This document shows, in pieces, positions 8,185 to 16,024 of a DNA stretch of 24,173 nucleotides. Under the pieces are notes generated by a model. It saw nothing but the letters and a program-made list of their open reading frames with translations. It was not told the origin of the DNA and did not search any database. The translations under genes were made by a program, and so were the position numbers. The stretch is from an uncultured Bacilli bacterium (lineage in GTDB: Bacteria; Bacillota_I; Bacilli_A; RFN20; CAG-826). The DNA is taken from positions 1 to 24,173 of the forward strand of contig CALVMF010000007.1 in NCBI GenBank assembly GCA_944342125.1. The letters are read 5' to 3'. The stretch's first letter is position 1. Every line of letters begins with the position of its first letter.

Positions 8185-9156
8185 TTAAATAATTTCCCAA
8201 TATCCGTAACGTTTTCCATTAACTCTTTTAATTTTGTTAGAAATTTCTAATGTTTTTAGCCTAGTTTTAATTGTTCGAACTGAAACTCCTACTTTAATGG
8301 AAAGCTCTTTAGAAGTTAGGTAAGGATTTTCTTTAATTAAAGCGAGAATCTTAGATTCTTTAGAGTCGTCTTCTTTTTCCGCTTTCGCTTCTTTAACATG
8401 AAGCTCTCTATTTTTTAAAGCATGTTTTTCACCTAAAATAAGATTTCTTAAAAATTTAATTAGATAAGACCTATCTTCAAAGATTCCTTTATTGATGTTG
8501 CTATAATTAGCTCGAACCAAAGAATTTCTAAAATACCACGAATTTTTGGCAAACGTGTCGTTAGTAACATCAAAGCCTAAACTTCTTAAGTATTTAATAA
8601 AAAATACAGCAACTGTTCTTGTATTCCCTTCTTCAAAAGGATGAATTTGCCATAAATTAGAAACAAATATTGCAAGATGTTCAATTATTTCATCCCTGTT
8701 TAATCCTTTATAAGAAAATTTCTTTTCTTGTTCAAAATCATATCGAAGCGTTGCTTCTAATTCTCGATAGTCACCATAAGTTACACTTTCTCCATCAAGA
8801 ACCCGCTCTTTTTTAGAGAAATTGTATTTCCTTAATTCACCTGGACGGCTTAAAAGACCATCAAAAAGGATTTTATGAATAGTTAATAATTGTCCGAGAG
8901 TAAAAGTAAATGAATTTTCGGAGATAATTTTTGCGATTCTAATCGAAACTTTATCTGCTTCTTCCGTTCTTTCTTCATTATCTATCTTGTTTTTATAATA
9001 TGAAGAAATTATATTGCCCAAATCATCTAAAGAAATTTCTCCTTTAATGTATCTATCGGTTTCTTTTAAAAAATTTGTTGAGTTTTTTAGCTGATCAACA
9101 TCTTGTAAACCAATTCCAGTTTGAATAATGTAATTTTTGTATTTGTTTTTCTCCAT
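8185..9156 (-). CDS. Fic-domain protein with C-terminal winged helix
   Basis: Fic proteins transfer AMP or another nucleotide moiety to target hydroxyls. The core motif HPFEEGNTR is intact (residues 172-180 from the ATG at 9156), fitting HPFx(D/E)GN(G/K)R. A helical N-terminal part contains RYIKGEISLDDL, resembling in-cis antitoxin (VbhA-like) segments, but I do not find the usual inhibitory (S/T)xxxE(G/N) motif there. Residues about 269-323 form a winged helix-turn-helix (ILALIKENPYLTSKELSIKVGVS) with a KRVNGKRYGYW wing, as in several Fic proteins that bind their own promoters. An in-frame TTG at 9183 gives nine more residues, but neither start has a ribosome site. The promoter places the transcript start at or next to the 9156 ATG, so I chose that as a leaderless start. 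Confidence 0.88.
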   Translation of the reverse strand: MEKNKYKNYIIQTGIGLQDVDQLKNSTNFLKETDRYIKGEISLDDLGNIISSYYKNKIDNEERTEEADKVSIRIAKIISENSFTFTLGQLLTIHKILFDGLLSRPGELRKYNFSKKERVLDGESVTYGDYRELEATLRYDFEQEKKFSYKGLNRDEIIEHLAIFVSNLWQIHPFEEGNTRTVAVFFIKYLRSLGFDVTNDTFAKNSWYFRNSLVRANYSNINKGIFEDRSYLIKFLRNLILGEKHALKNRELHVKEAKAEKEDDSKESKILALIKENPYLTSKELSIKVGVSVRTIKTRLKTLEISNKIKRVNGKRYGYWEII

Positions 9157-9170
9157 AAATATATTATGGA
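9152..9170. repeat. Inverted repeat at the Fic start codon
   Basis: The arms TCCATAA and TTATGGA are separated by ATATA. The half-site TCCATAAAT is the same as in the LysR-upstream palindrome at 7174-7194. The repeat overlaps the Fic -10 box and start codon, so a protein bound there would silence the gene. Confidence 0.4.
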
Positions 9171-9190
9171 ATAAAATTTCCAAAGTGCAA
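9163..9190 (-). promoter_or_regulatory. Probable Fic promoter
   Basis: On the minus strand, a -35 box TTGCAC (9185-9190) and a -10 box CATAAT (9163-9168) are 16 bp apart. The predicted start site falls at or within a base or two of the ATG at 9156, implying a leaderless message. The -35 box is part of an AAAGTGCAA operator element. Confidence 0.5.
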
Positions 9191-9219
9191 TTTTAAAGTG
9201 CAAGTTGCACTTTGGAAAT
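9176..9219. promoter_or_regulatory. Operator: 15-bp perfect inverted repeat with three AAAGTGCAA elements
   Basis: The outer arms ATTTCCAAAGTGCAA (9176-9190) and TTGCACTTTGGAAAT (9205-9219) are perfect inverse complements with a 14-bp spacer. A further AAAGTGCAA (9195-9203) sits in the spacer and pairs with 9205-9213 around a single G. This gives three copies of one 9-mer, two direct and one inverted. One copy covers the Fic -35 box. The Fic winged helix is the obvious candidate binder. Confidence 0.7.
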
Positions 9220-9283
9220 GTGCATCCTTTCTTCTCTTAACCCAGAAATTAAGCAAAATAAATATATTCCTAATTAAAAAGAT

Positions 9284-9289
9284 TATAAT
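9284..9289 (+). promoter_or_regulatory. Possible -10 box of the SDR gene
   Basis: A perfect TATAAT stands 37 bases before the ATG, in a very AT-rich stretch. I see no acceptable -35 box at 15-19 bp, so the assignment is tentative. Confidence 0.35.
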
Positions 9290-9326
9290 AATTACATAAA
9301 GATTTTTTGCTAAGGAGGAATAATTA

Positions 9327-10082
9327 ATGGCAAAAACTGCAATAATTACAGGTGGATCAAGAGGTATCGGCAAAGCCTTATCTTTAAAGCTAGGCGAAAT
9401 GGGATATAACGTAGTTATAAACTATAGAAGCCCATCATCAAAAGCTTTATCAGATGAAATTGCTAAAGAACTTGAAGAAAAATATCATGTTGAAACTTTG
9501 GTCGTTAAAGCTGATGTCTCAAAATATGAAGAATGCGAAAATTTAGTCAAAGAAACAGTCAAAAAGTTTGGTGACAAAATTGATGTTTTAGTAAATAATG
9601 CTGGAATTACTAATAACTGCAACTTCATCGACATCACAAAAGAAGCTTATGAAAGAGTTATTTCAACCAATCTTATGAGTTTCTTACATATGTCACATCT
9701 AGTTTTACCTTATATGGTCAATCATAGCGACAAAGAACATCAATGCTCTATCGTTAATACTTCTTCAGTTGGTGGAATGACAGGCGTTATTAATCAAGCA
9801 GATTATTGCGCAGCTAAAAGTGGTGTAATTGGATTAAGTAGAGCACTTGCACTTGAATTTGCTGGAAGAGGAATTAGGGTAAATGTTATCGCTCCAGGTA
9901 TGATTATGACCGATATGCTACGCGGAGTAAATCAAGATGAATTAAGAGCTCTTGCTTCAACCATTCCAGAAGGTTATATTGGTGATGTTTCCGATATCGC
10001 TGGTGCTTTAGAATATATCCTTAAAGCTCCTTATCTTACTGGTCAAGTTATCTCACCAAATGGTGGTTTCGTTTTACAATAA
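9327..10082 (+). CDS. SDR oxidoreductase, FabG-like 3-oxoacyl-ACP reductase
   Basis: The 251-residue cytoplasmic NAD(P)H-dependent short-chain dehydrogenase/reductase has the cofactor motif TGGSRGIG (8-15), NNAG (90-93), Asn115, and the catalytic Ser147, Tyr160 and Lys164 (S-x12-YCAAK). A PG motif follows at the end of the next strand (VIAPGM). Length and layout fit FabG of fatty-acid synthesis. It stands alone here, not in a fab cluster, so a ketone or sugar-acid substrate is also possible. An AAGGAGG ribosome site lies eight bases before the ATG. A strong terminator follows directly, so the gene is monocistronic. Confidence 0.93.
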   Translation: MAKTAIITGGSRGIGKALSLKLGEMGYNVVINYRSPSSKALSDEIAKELEEKYHVETLVVKADVSKYEECENLVKETVKKFGDKIDVLVNNAGITNNCNFIDITKEAYERVISTNLMSFLHMSHLVLPYMVNHSDKEHQCSIVNTSSVGGMTGVINQADYCAAKSGVIGLSRALALEFAGRGIRVNVIAPGMIMTDMLRGVNQDELRALASTIPEGYIGDVSDIAGALEYILKAPYLTGQVISPNGGFVLQ

Positions 10083-10100
10083 TCAAAAATCTAAATAAAA

Positions 10101-10123
10101 AAGGCGCAAAAACGCCTTTTTTT
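10101..10123 (+). terminator. Rho-independent terminator of the SDR gene
   Basis: The stem AAGGCG/CGCCTT has a CAAAAA loop and runs into a T tract. It begins 18 bases after the stop codon. Confidence 0.9.
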
Positions 10124-10124
10124 A

Positions 10125-10220
10125 TCAAAAAAATTGTAAATTCTTTATTTCTTCATGATAGTTTCTTGGCTCAATTTCTAAACCATCTAAAAGCCAAATT
10201 AATTGCTTTTTGTAATATTT
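10125..10220 (-). pseudogene. Probable IS66 TnpB C-terminal remnant
   Basis: A 31-codon open stretch without a start codon reads K-Y-Y-K-K-QLIWLLDGLEIEPRNYHEE and ends at TGA (10125-10127). The WLLDGLEIEP segment closely resembles the C-terminal WLLEGLxIEQ motif of the IS66 accessory protein TnpB. In-frame stops lie upstream, and I find no other part of the element. The match is from memory of the family and rests on a short segment. Confidence 0.45.
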
Positions 10221-10316
10221 TTACATTATTATCATCCTTAATCCGCTTGAATTAACTGTTTTCAAGTCTTTAGGAAATTAGCCAAAATCCACTAGTATTT
10301 TATAACGAGTTGTACC

Positions 10317-10364
10317 AAAGCGAGAAGTAATTTTTGTTAAAATACGTAATAAAGCGAGAAGTAA
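10317..10364 (+). repeat. 14-bp direct repeat, two copies
   Basis: AAAGCGAGAAGTAA occurs at 10317-10330 and again at 10351-10364, 34 bp apart. The second copy runs into a GTAAATTTAC palindrome. The space between 10221 and 10418 holds no gene that I can see. The core GAGAAGTAAATTT is nearly the same as the arms of the inverted-repeat unit at 21669-21799. Confidence 0.55.
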
Positions 10365-10418
10365 ATTTACTTTAGTATGCATTTATGTGTAGCTATTTAT
10401 TGAAAAACTCTGCAAAAC

Positions 10419-10844
10419 CTAGATATTTTTATCAAAATAATAAATTATATCTGATTCAAAATCTTCATAATTAATTTCTTCGAGCGCAGCATAAAATTTC
10501 ATATTTAATAAATCTTCTATATATAAAAGACCATAATTTGTACAGCCAACAGTTAAACCAATTTTTCTGTCTTCATACCAAAGCAAAACTCCACCGCTTC
10601 CGTGAAATCTTCCTTCAGTTTCTAAAAATTTGATATCTTTAAAATGTTTGTCGAAAAAAGTATTAAGGTCATCACCAGTCAACCGAACTTTGCCTGGACC
10701 TATTCCAATTGACTGAATTTCTATTTTTAAAGGCTTTTCGAGTTCAATTGTTTCCCCTTCATATGGGTAATTTTTAGCTCCGCCACATGAAGATAAAAGT
10801 ACCGTAGGAAGGATTATAGATGCTATTTTAAATAAGTGTTTCAT
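10419..10844 (-). CDS. Small lipoprotein, paralogue of the upstream gene
   Basis: The 141-residue product has a lipoprotein signal peptide ending in LLSSC (Cys20). The mature part has a PLKIEIQ strand, LTGDDLNTFFDKHFKDIKFLE, and a GVLLWYEDRKIGLTVGC sheet-like region. I do not recognise a named domain. It lies 13 bp after the preceding lipoprotein gene and aligns with it by eye (DLNTFFDKHFKDIKF against DTLTFYQKYLKDLKF), so the pair arose by duplication. Probable location is the outer face of the membrane. It ends with TAG. Confidence 0.8.
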   Translation of the reverse strand: MKHLFKIASIILPTVLLSSCGGAKNYPYEGETIELEKPLKIEIQSIGIGPGKVRLTGDDLNTFFDKHFKDIKFLETEGRFHGSGGVLLWYEDRKIGLTVGCTNYGLLYIEDLLNMKFYAALEEINYEDFESDIIYYFDKNI

Positions 10845-10857
10845 ATTTCTTCCCCCA

Positions 10858-11298
10858 TTACATTGGCACTACTAAAGCGTTAGTTTCTAAAAAATCCATC
10901 ATTTCTAAATATGGTACCGGATCCGTGCAGACATAGCTATGATGTACGCCACTATAGTCATAAACAAGGCAGATATAATTAAAATTGCCTAATCTTAATT
11001 CTAGTGGAGCATCACCATATAGATATTGATCAAAATTATAATAATATTCAAAAGTAAAAACGTAATAAAAAATGTCGTCGTTTTTCTCAAACTTTAAATC
11101 TTTAAGATATTTTTGATAAAAAGTTAAAGTGTCATCTTCATTTAGTGTGCATTCGGTGGATTCGTTAAGTGTAAAAGCAATTTTTGTAGGCTCAGGAAGA
11201 TAAAGCTCTTCTGCAGTAAGACTAAAAACCTTATTTTCACAACTAGTTAAAAGCAGTAAAGGTAAGATTAATAAATATGATTTTTTAAGCAATTTCAT
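10858..11298 (-). CDS. Small lipoprotein, first gene of a paralogous pair
   Basis: The 146-residue product begins MKLLKKSYLLILPLLLLTSC (Cys20 is the lipid anchor). An in-frame ATG 12 codons upstream (11334) exists, but AGGGG at 11306-11310 sits seven bases before the 11298 ATG and the signal peptide starts there. The mature part is rich in aromatic residues (FYYVFTFEYYYNFDQYLY) with a PLELRLGNFNYICLVYD sheet-like segment. No named family is recognised. It is co-transcribed with the downstream paralogue. Confidence 0.8.
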   Translation of the reverse strand: MKLLKKSYLLILPLLLLTSCENKVFSLTAEELYLPEPTKIAFTLNESTECTLNEDDTLTFYQKYLKDLKFEKNDDIFYYVFTFEYYYNFDQYLYGDAPLELRLGNFNYICLVYDYSGVHHSYVCTDPVPYLEMMDFLETNALVVPM

Positions 11299-11358
11299 AC
11301 TCGATCCCCTAAAAATGATAATTTTAAAAAGCAAATATATTTGTCTTTTGTTAGTTTA

Positions 11359-11387
11359 AATATACAAAAATTATGTTTTAGGCACAA
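11359..11387 (-). promoter_or_regulatory. Probable promoter of the small lipoprotein pair
   Basis: On the minus strand, TTGTGC (11382-11387) and TATATT (11359-11364) are 17 bp apart, about 60 bases before the chosen start. A perfect 12-bp palindrome, CAAATATATTTG (11332-11343), lies just downstream of the expected start site and could be an operator. Confidence 0.45.
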
Positions 11388-11445
11388 TAGTTTAAAAATA
11401 GACAATTCTACACGTCGCTAATTACTAATTAATGAATGAATAAAA

Positions 11446-13083
11446 CTAATTAATCTTGTTATATAGCTCAAAAATCCTAAATCCACCAGCTAAATGAGCG
11501 CATTTATACCCTCTTTGAGTTAAGATTCTGCATCCAATGTAAGATCTAATAGCACTTAAACATATAAGATATAACTTTTTTGATTTATCTAAACTCGTTA
11601 ATTTGCTTCTTAATTCATCTACTGGAATATTAACGCTACCTTCAATATGTGAAAGTTCATATTCTTCTTTACTTCTAACATCTAAAAGGATGGCGTTTTC
11701 ATCTTTTTGGATTCTTTTGATATCCTCAACATAAAATTGTTCAATCAAACCATTTTTTAAATTTTCAACCATATAACCAATCATATTTATAGGGTCTTTA
11801 GCTGAACCAAATGGAGGAGCATAAGCTAGCTCTAAATCTTTTAATTGGTAAGATTTAATTTTAAATTTCATCATCGAAGCTATTATATCGATTCGCTTAT
11901 CAGCACCATTTTCGCCTATAATTTGAGCACCCAAAATATCATAAGTTTCTTTATTAAAGAGAAATTTGATAGTTAAAAGAGTACTTCCTGGATAATAACT
12001 TGCATGATTAGAAGGCGTTAGATAAATCTTTTCGTATTTAATTCCTTTTGCCTTAAGTTGAGCTTCATTAAAACCTGTTGAAGCAATTTCTAAGTTAAAA
12101 AGCTTTAAAATCGAAGTTCCTAAAGCATTAACTAAACTATGTTTATTAAATATGAGCTCATTTGCTAGTTCTCTACCTTCTTTATTTGCTAGTCCAGCTA
12201 AAGGAATATAAGATCTTTCTTTGTCAATTAAAGATTCAACACTAGTTACATCCCCAATTGCATAAATATCTTTTTGACTTGTTAAAAAGTTATCATCTGT
12301 TTCGACTGTGTTTCTAAACCCAAGTTTTAACTTATCTTTTAAAAACGAAGACGCAGGTTTTACGCCGATTGCTTGGATTAAAATGTCAGCTTTAATTTCA
12401 CCTTTTTCGGTTACTAAAACTACAGCATCTTTTTCTTCTTTAATTTCTTTGACTAAAGTGTTGAGCCTTAAATCGACACCATTTCTTTTAAGTTCGTCAT
12501 GCACTAAAGAAGCCATTTCAGTATCTAAATTAGCTAAACAATGATTTTGAGCTTCGATTAGAGTTGTCTTAATTTTTAACTCTACTAGATTTTCTAAAAT
12601 TTCTAACCCAATAAAACCACCACCAATTATCGCAGCCGTTTTTACATCATTATTTTCAATATAAGATTTTATTTTTAAAGTATCCTCAACAGTTTTTAAC
12701 TCAAAAATTTTATCACTTAAAGGAGCAATTTTTATAGCTTCTGCACCAGTTGCGATAATTAATTTGTCGTAATTATCATAGAAAAACTTCGCAGAAGTTA
12801 AGTTTTTTATTAAAATTTTGTGTTCGTTAGGAAAAACTTCTACAACTTCTGAATTTATAAATACATCAATATTAAACCTTGCTTTTAAACTTCCTGGCGT
12901 TTGTAAAGTTAGCTTTTCCTTATCATCTATAGTCGAAGAAATATAATATGGCAAACCACAATTTGCATAAGAAACAAAGTTACTTTTTTCATATATTTTG
13001 ATTTCAGCAAATTCATCCAATCGTCTAAGTCTACAAGCAAAACTTGCTCCGCCTGCTACTCCACCAATTACGACATATTTCAT
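11446..13083 (-). CDS. CoA-disulfide reductase with C-terminal rhodanese domain
   Basis: This 545-residue flavoenzyme has an FAD motif VVIGGVAGGAS (4-14), the single redox Cys42 in SYANCGLPYYIS, an NAD(P) motif AIIGGGFIGLE (151-161), a second FAD motif IYAIGDV (273-279), and the family signature YAPPFGSAKDPIN (421-433). Residues about 452-545 are a rhodanese domain with LLDVRSKEEYELSHIEGSVNIP split by short gaps, and the active loop CLSAIR (Cys508-Arg513). Such fusions reduce CoA disulfides, CoA persulfides or polysulfide with NAD(P)H, helping redox and sulfane-sulfur balance. An upstream TTG (13098) is in frame, but it overlaps the GGAGG that serves the 13083 ATG. The gene is flanked by its own gaps and looks monocistronic. 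Confidence 0.94.
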   Translation of the reverse strand: MKYVVIGGVAGGASFACRLRRLDEFAEIKIYEKSNFVSYANCGLPYYISSTIDDKEKLTLQTPGSLKARFNIDVFINSEVVEVFPNEHKILIKNLTSAKFFYDNYDKLIIATGAEAIKIAPLSDKIFELKTVEDTLKIKSYIENNDVKTAAIIGGGFIGLEILENLVELKIKTTLIEAQNHCLANLDTEMASLVHDELKRNGVDLRLNTLVKEIKEEKDAVVLVTEKGEIKADILIQAIGVKPASSFLKDKLKLGFRNTVETDDNFLTSQKDIYAIGDVTSVESLIDKERSYIPLAGLANKEGRELANELIFNKHSLVNALGTSILKLFNLEIASTGFNEAQLKAKGIKYEKIYLTPSNHASYYPGSTLLTIKFLFNKETYDILGAQIIGENGADKRIDIIASMMKFKIKSYQLKDLELAYAPPFGSAKDPINMIGYMVENLKNGLIEQFYVEDIKRIQKDENAILLDVRSKEEYELSHIEGSVNIPVDELRSKLTSLDKSKKLYLICLSAIRSYIGCRILTQRGYKCAHLAGGFRIFELYNKIN

Positions 13084-13348
13084 TATCGTTTCCTCCAATT
13101 TTCTAAGAAAAATTTCTCTATTAAATGTATATTAACACATAGAAAAGCGTTTAAAGTTAGATTTACTTTTCAAATTAATAAGTACATTGAAGAGCAACTA
13201 ATTTAAAACTATTTAATACTTCTAATCTTTTAAATAAGTCTAATATTAAGCCTATCTATTTAATAAAAGGATTTTCCATAGGAAACTAAGCTTAACTATT
13301 CACTTTCTTAAATCAACAATTTAAAAATACCTTCTAATAAAGTAAGAT

Positions 13349-14569
13349 ATGCGTATGAAAAAAATTGAACTTCTTGCTCCTGCTGGTGATTTTGAAAGAC
13401 TCGTTACCGCTATTCATTTTGGTGCTAACGCTATATATTTTGCTGGTAAAAAATTTGGCTTAAGAGCTTTTGCAAGTAATTTTGATGAAGATGAGATTTT
13501 AAAAGCAGTCAATTATGCTCACGAAAGAAATGTCAAAATTTATGTTACGGTCAATATTTTAGCTCATAATGATGACTTTAATGGGCTTGTTGATTACTTA
13601 AAGTTTTTAGATAAGGCGAAAGTTGATGGTGTAATTGTTAGTGACTTAGGAATTGCAAGCTTAGTAAAAGAAAATACAAACTTAGAGTTACATGTTTCTA
13701 CCCAAGCCAATGTTACCAACATTCATAGCGCTAAAATGTGGGTCAAATTAGGTGCAAAAAGATTGGTATTAGCTCGTGAATTATCGCTTAAAGAAATAAA
13801 AGAGATAAAAGATGCTTTAGGTGAAAATATCGATATAGAATGCTTCGCTCATGGAGCGATGTGCATTTCATATAGTGGAAGATGTTTACTTTCTAACTAT
13901 TTAACAGGCAGAGATTCAAATAAGGGCGAATGTGCGCAACCATGCAGATGGAATTACGCTTTAGGAATTAAAAATGAAATCGATGAAACCACTTATTTCC
14001 CTATTTTAGAAGATAATAAAGGAACTTATATTCTTAATAGTAAAGATCTATGCATGATTGAACACATAAAAGAATTAGTCGAAGCTGGAATAACTAGTTT
14101 AAAAATCGAAGGAAGAATGAAGACAAATTATTATGTTGCAACCGTAGTAAATGCCTATCGAAGAGCAATTGATAATTTTTATAATGACTTTCCTCCAAAT
14201 TTCAACTATCTAGAAGAGTTAAAAAAGACCTCGAATCGCGATTTTACAACTGGTTTTTATTTTGGAGACGAACATAAAGAAAATCTCACAACTTCTAAGC
14301 AAAGTGAAACTCATAAATATATTGCAGTTGTTCTTGAAAGCACAAAAGATGGTTACGTTTTAGTTGAACATCGAAATAAATTTATTTTAGGCGATGAATT
14401 AGAGATTCTTTCATCAAACGAGAGTTTCAATAAAACTTTTAAAGTTACTGAAATTTTAGATGAAAATAAAAATTCCATTAACGAAGTAAAAAGAGTCAAG
14501 GAACACGTTTATATTAAGTGTCCTTATGAATTAAATAAATACGATATTCTTCGTAAAAAAGAAAAATGA
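13349..14569 (+). CDS. U32 peptidase-family protein (tRNA hydroxylation TrhP-like)
   Basis: The 406-residue protein opens with ELLAPAGDFERL and has the U32 signature ECFAHGAMCISYSGRC (164-179). Cys172, Cys179, Cys195 and Cys199 (GECAQPCRW) are the expected iron-sulfur ligands. A C-terminal barrel of about 80 residues follows, as in the longer family members. Members of this type (YrrO/TrhP) take part in prephenate-dependent 5-hydroxyuridine formation at the tRNA wobble position; others act on rRNA. The start may be 13349 or the ATG two codons later; neither has a good ribosome site. The stop overlaps the next start (ATGA). The chorismate mutase two genes downstream makes prephenate, which fits this role. 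Confidence 0.93.
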   Translation: MRMKKIELLAPAGDFERLVTAIHFGANAIYFAGKKFGLRAFASNFDEDEILKAVNYAHERNVKIYVTVNILAHNDDFNGLVDYLKFLDKAKVDGVIVSDLGIASLVKENTNLELHVSTQANVTNIHSAKMWVKLGAKRLVLARELSLKEIKEIKDALGENIDIECFAHGAMCISYSGRCLLSNYLTGRDSNKGECAQPCRWNYALGIKNEIDETTYFPILEDNKGTYILNSKDLCMIEHIKELVEAGITSLKIEGRMKTNYYVATVVNAYRRAIDNFYNDFPPNFNYLEELKKTSNRDFTTGFYFGDEHKENLTTSKQSETHKYIAVVLESTKDGYVLVEHRNKFILGDELEILSSNESFNKTFKVTEILDENKNSINEVKRVKEHVYIKCPYELNKYDILRKKEK

Positions 14570-16014
14570 AACCCAAATTAAAAGATAATATTATTTTTCG
14601 TAGCATAATAATTCCTCTTTCACTTATTCTTTGCTTTGTTGGTCAATTTATTCCTGAAACAAATGGATTATCAAGCGAAGCTTTCGGGGTAATTTTTATA
14701 TTTATTGGCGTTTTAATTTTATGGCTTACAATTGGCATTGATCGGCCTAGTTTATTATGCTTATTTGCTCTAGGTTTTATAGATAGTTTTGGTTTTAATA
14801 AGGTTTTAAGTTCAAGTTTAGGAAATTCAACCTTTGCTTTTTTGCTTTTTACCTTCATTTGCACTTACGCTTTATCTAAAACATCTTTGATTAAAAGAAT
14901 TGCTTTAACTTTTATCAACTTAAAAATTGCTCAAAAAAATTCTTATCTTTTTATCTTTTTCTTTTTACTTGGAACCTTATTTCTTGGTCTATTTATATCG
15001 CCAAGCGTTCTTTTTGTTGTCTTACTTCCAATATTAAATGAAATAATCGCTCAACTTAAGCTTGAAAAGAGAGATAAAGTAGCCAAGATTTTGATGCTTG
15101 GTTTAGGCTTTACAGTTTCAATTAGTAGTGGCATGACTCCTATTGCTCACGTTTTTCCAATACTTGCTATTAACGCAGCTAATTTAGAAGTCTCAACCTT
15201 TGAATATATCGCTTTAGCTTTTCCTACAGGTCTAGTTTTATTTTTGCTAATGTATCTACTTTTAATTGTTTGCATTAGACCTAAAAAAGATGGATTAAAT
15301 TTTGAAAACGTCGCAAAATTAAAAGAAACCACGCAAAAACTCGATAAAAAAGATATTATTACCTTAATAATTTTTATACTAGTCCTCTTTTTATGGATAG
15401 TACCATCTTTATTTGAATTCATTTATTACCCAATTTATGAAGCTTTTAATAAATATGGAACGATTATGCCTCCACTATTAGGTACAATTTTGCTTTGTAT
15501 TATAAGAGTAGATAAAAAACCACTTATAAGCGTAGAAGATGCCTTTAAGAATGGTGTACCTTGGGGAAGCTTAATAATGTGCGCTGCTACTTTAGCTTTA
15601 GGTGAAGCAATTAAAAACGAAGATATCGGTTTAATTACTTATCTTCAATCTACCTTAGGTAATTCGCTTGTTTCTTTACCAGCTTTAGTTCTTTTAATTA
15701 TTTTTACTTTACGGGCTGCAGTGCAAACTAATCTTTCTTCAAATATGGTCACCGCAACTTTAGTTGCAACTGTTGCTAGCACGATTTTAACTTCCACTTT
15801 TTCTACCTTAAATTTAGAAGCGACAATTTGTATTATTGGTATGATTGCAAGTTTTGCCTTCGCAACGCCTCCATCAATGCCTCATATTGCCATAATCAGC
15901 GCCAGCGAATCAACTTCAACTAAAGAAGTTTTTATTTATGGATCAATACTTATGGTAATATCAGTTATCATTTCTTTACTTATTTCTTATCCAATCGGAT
16001 TATTAATATTTTAG
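14566..16014 (+). CDS. DASS/SLC13-type anion permease
   Basis: The 482-residue protein is almost entirely hydrophobic segments, fitting the DASS/ArsB-NhaD fold. Support: VPWGSLIMCAATLALGEAI (331-349), the usual 'PWG..L....LALG.A' stretch, and two re-entrant-loop regions, LFISPSVLF (142-150) and TNLSSNMVTA (388-397), where the family has SNT motifs. Here these read S-P-S and S-N-M, so sodium or carboxylate coordination may differ from citrate/succinate carriers. Residues 185-196 (SISSGMTPIAHV) probably line the second half of the first site. It overlaps the U32 gene by four bases and precedes chorismate mutase by 10 bp. Substrate is not known; a small organic anion is likely. Confidence 0.85.
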   Translation: MKPKLKDNIIFRSIIIPLSLILCFVGQFIPETNGLSSEAFGVIFIFIGVLILWLTIGIDRPSLLCLFALGFIDSFGFNKVLSSSLGNSTFAFLLFTFICTYALSKTSLIKRIALTFINLKIAQKNSYLFIFFFLLGTLFLGLFISPSVLFVVLLPILNEIIAQLKLEKRDKVAKILMLGLGFTVSISSGMTPIAHVFPILAINAANLEVSTFEYIALAFPTGLVLFLLMYLLLIVCIRPKKDGLNFENVAKLKETTQKLDKKDIITLIIFILVLFLWIVPSLFEFIYYPIYEAFNKYGTIMPPLLGTILLCIIRVDKKPLISVEDAFKNGVPWGSLIMCAATLALGEAIKNEDIGLITYLQSTLGNSLVSLPALVLLIIFTLRAAVQTNLSSNMVTATLVATVASTILTSTFSTLNLEATICIIGMIASFAFATPPSMPHIAIISASESTSTKEVFIYGSILMVISVIISLLISYPIGLLIF

Positions 16015-16024
16015 GAGTTATTTT

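Noticed and set aside
14566..14571. Use of TGA as Trp, as in Mollicutes
   Set aside because: All Trp codons in the intact genes are TGG although the DNA is AT-rich, and the U32 gene ends with TGA in a normal stop/start overlap.
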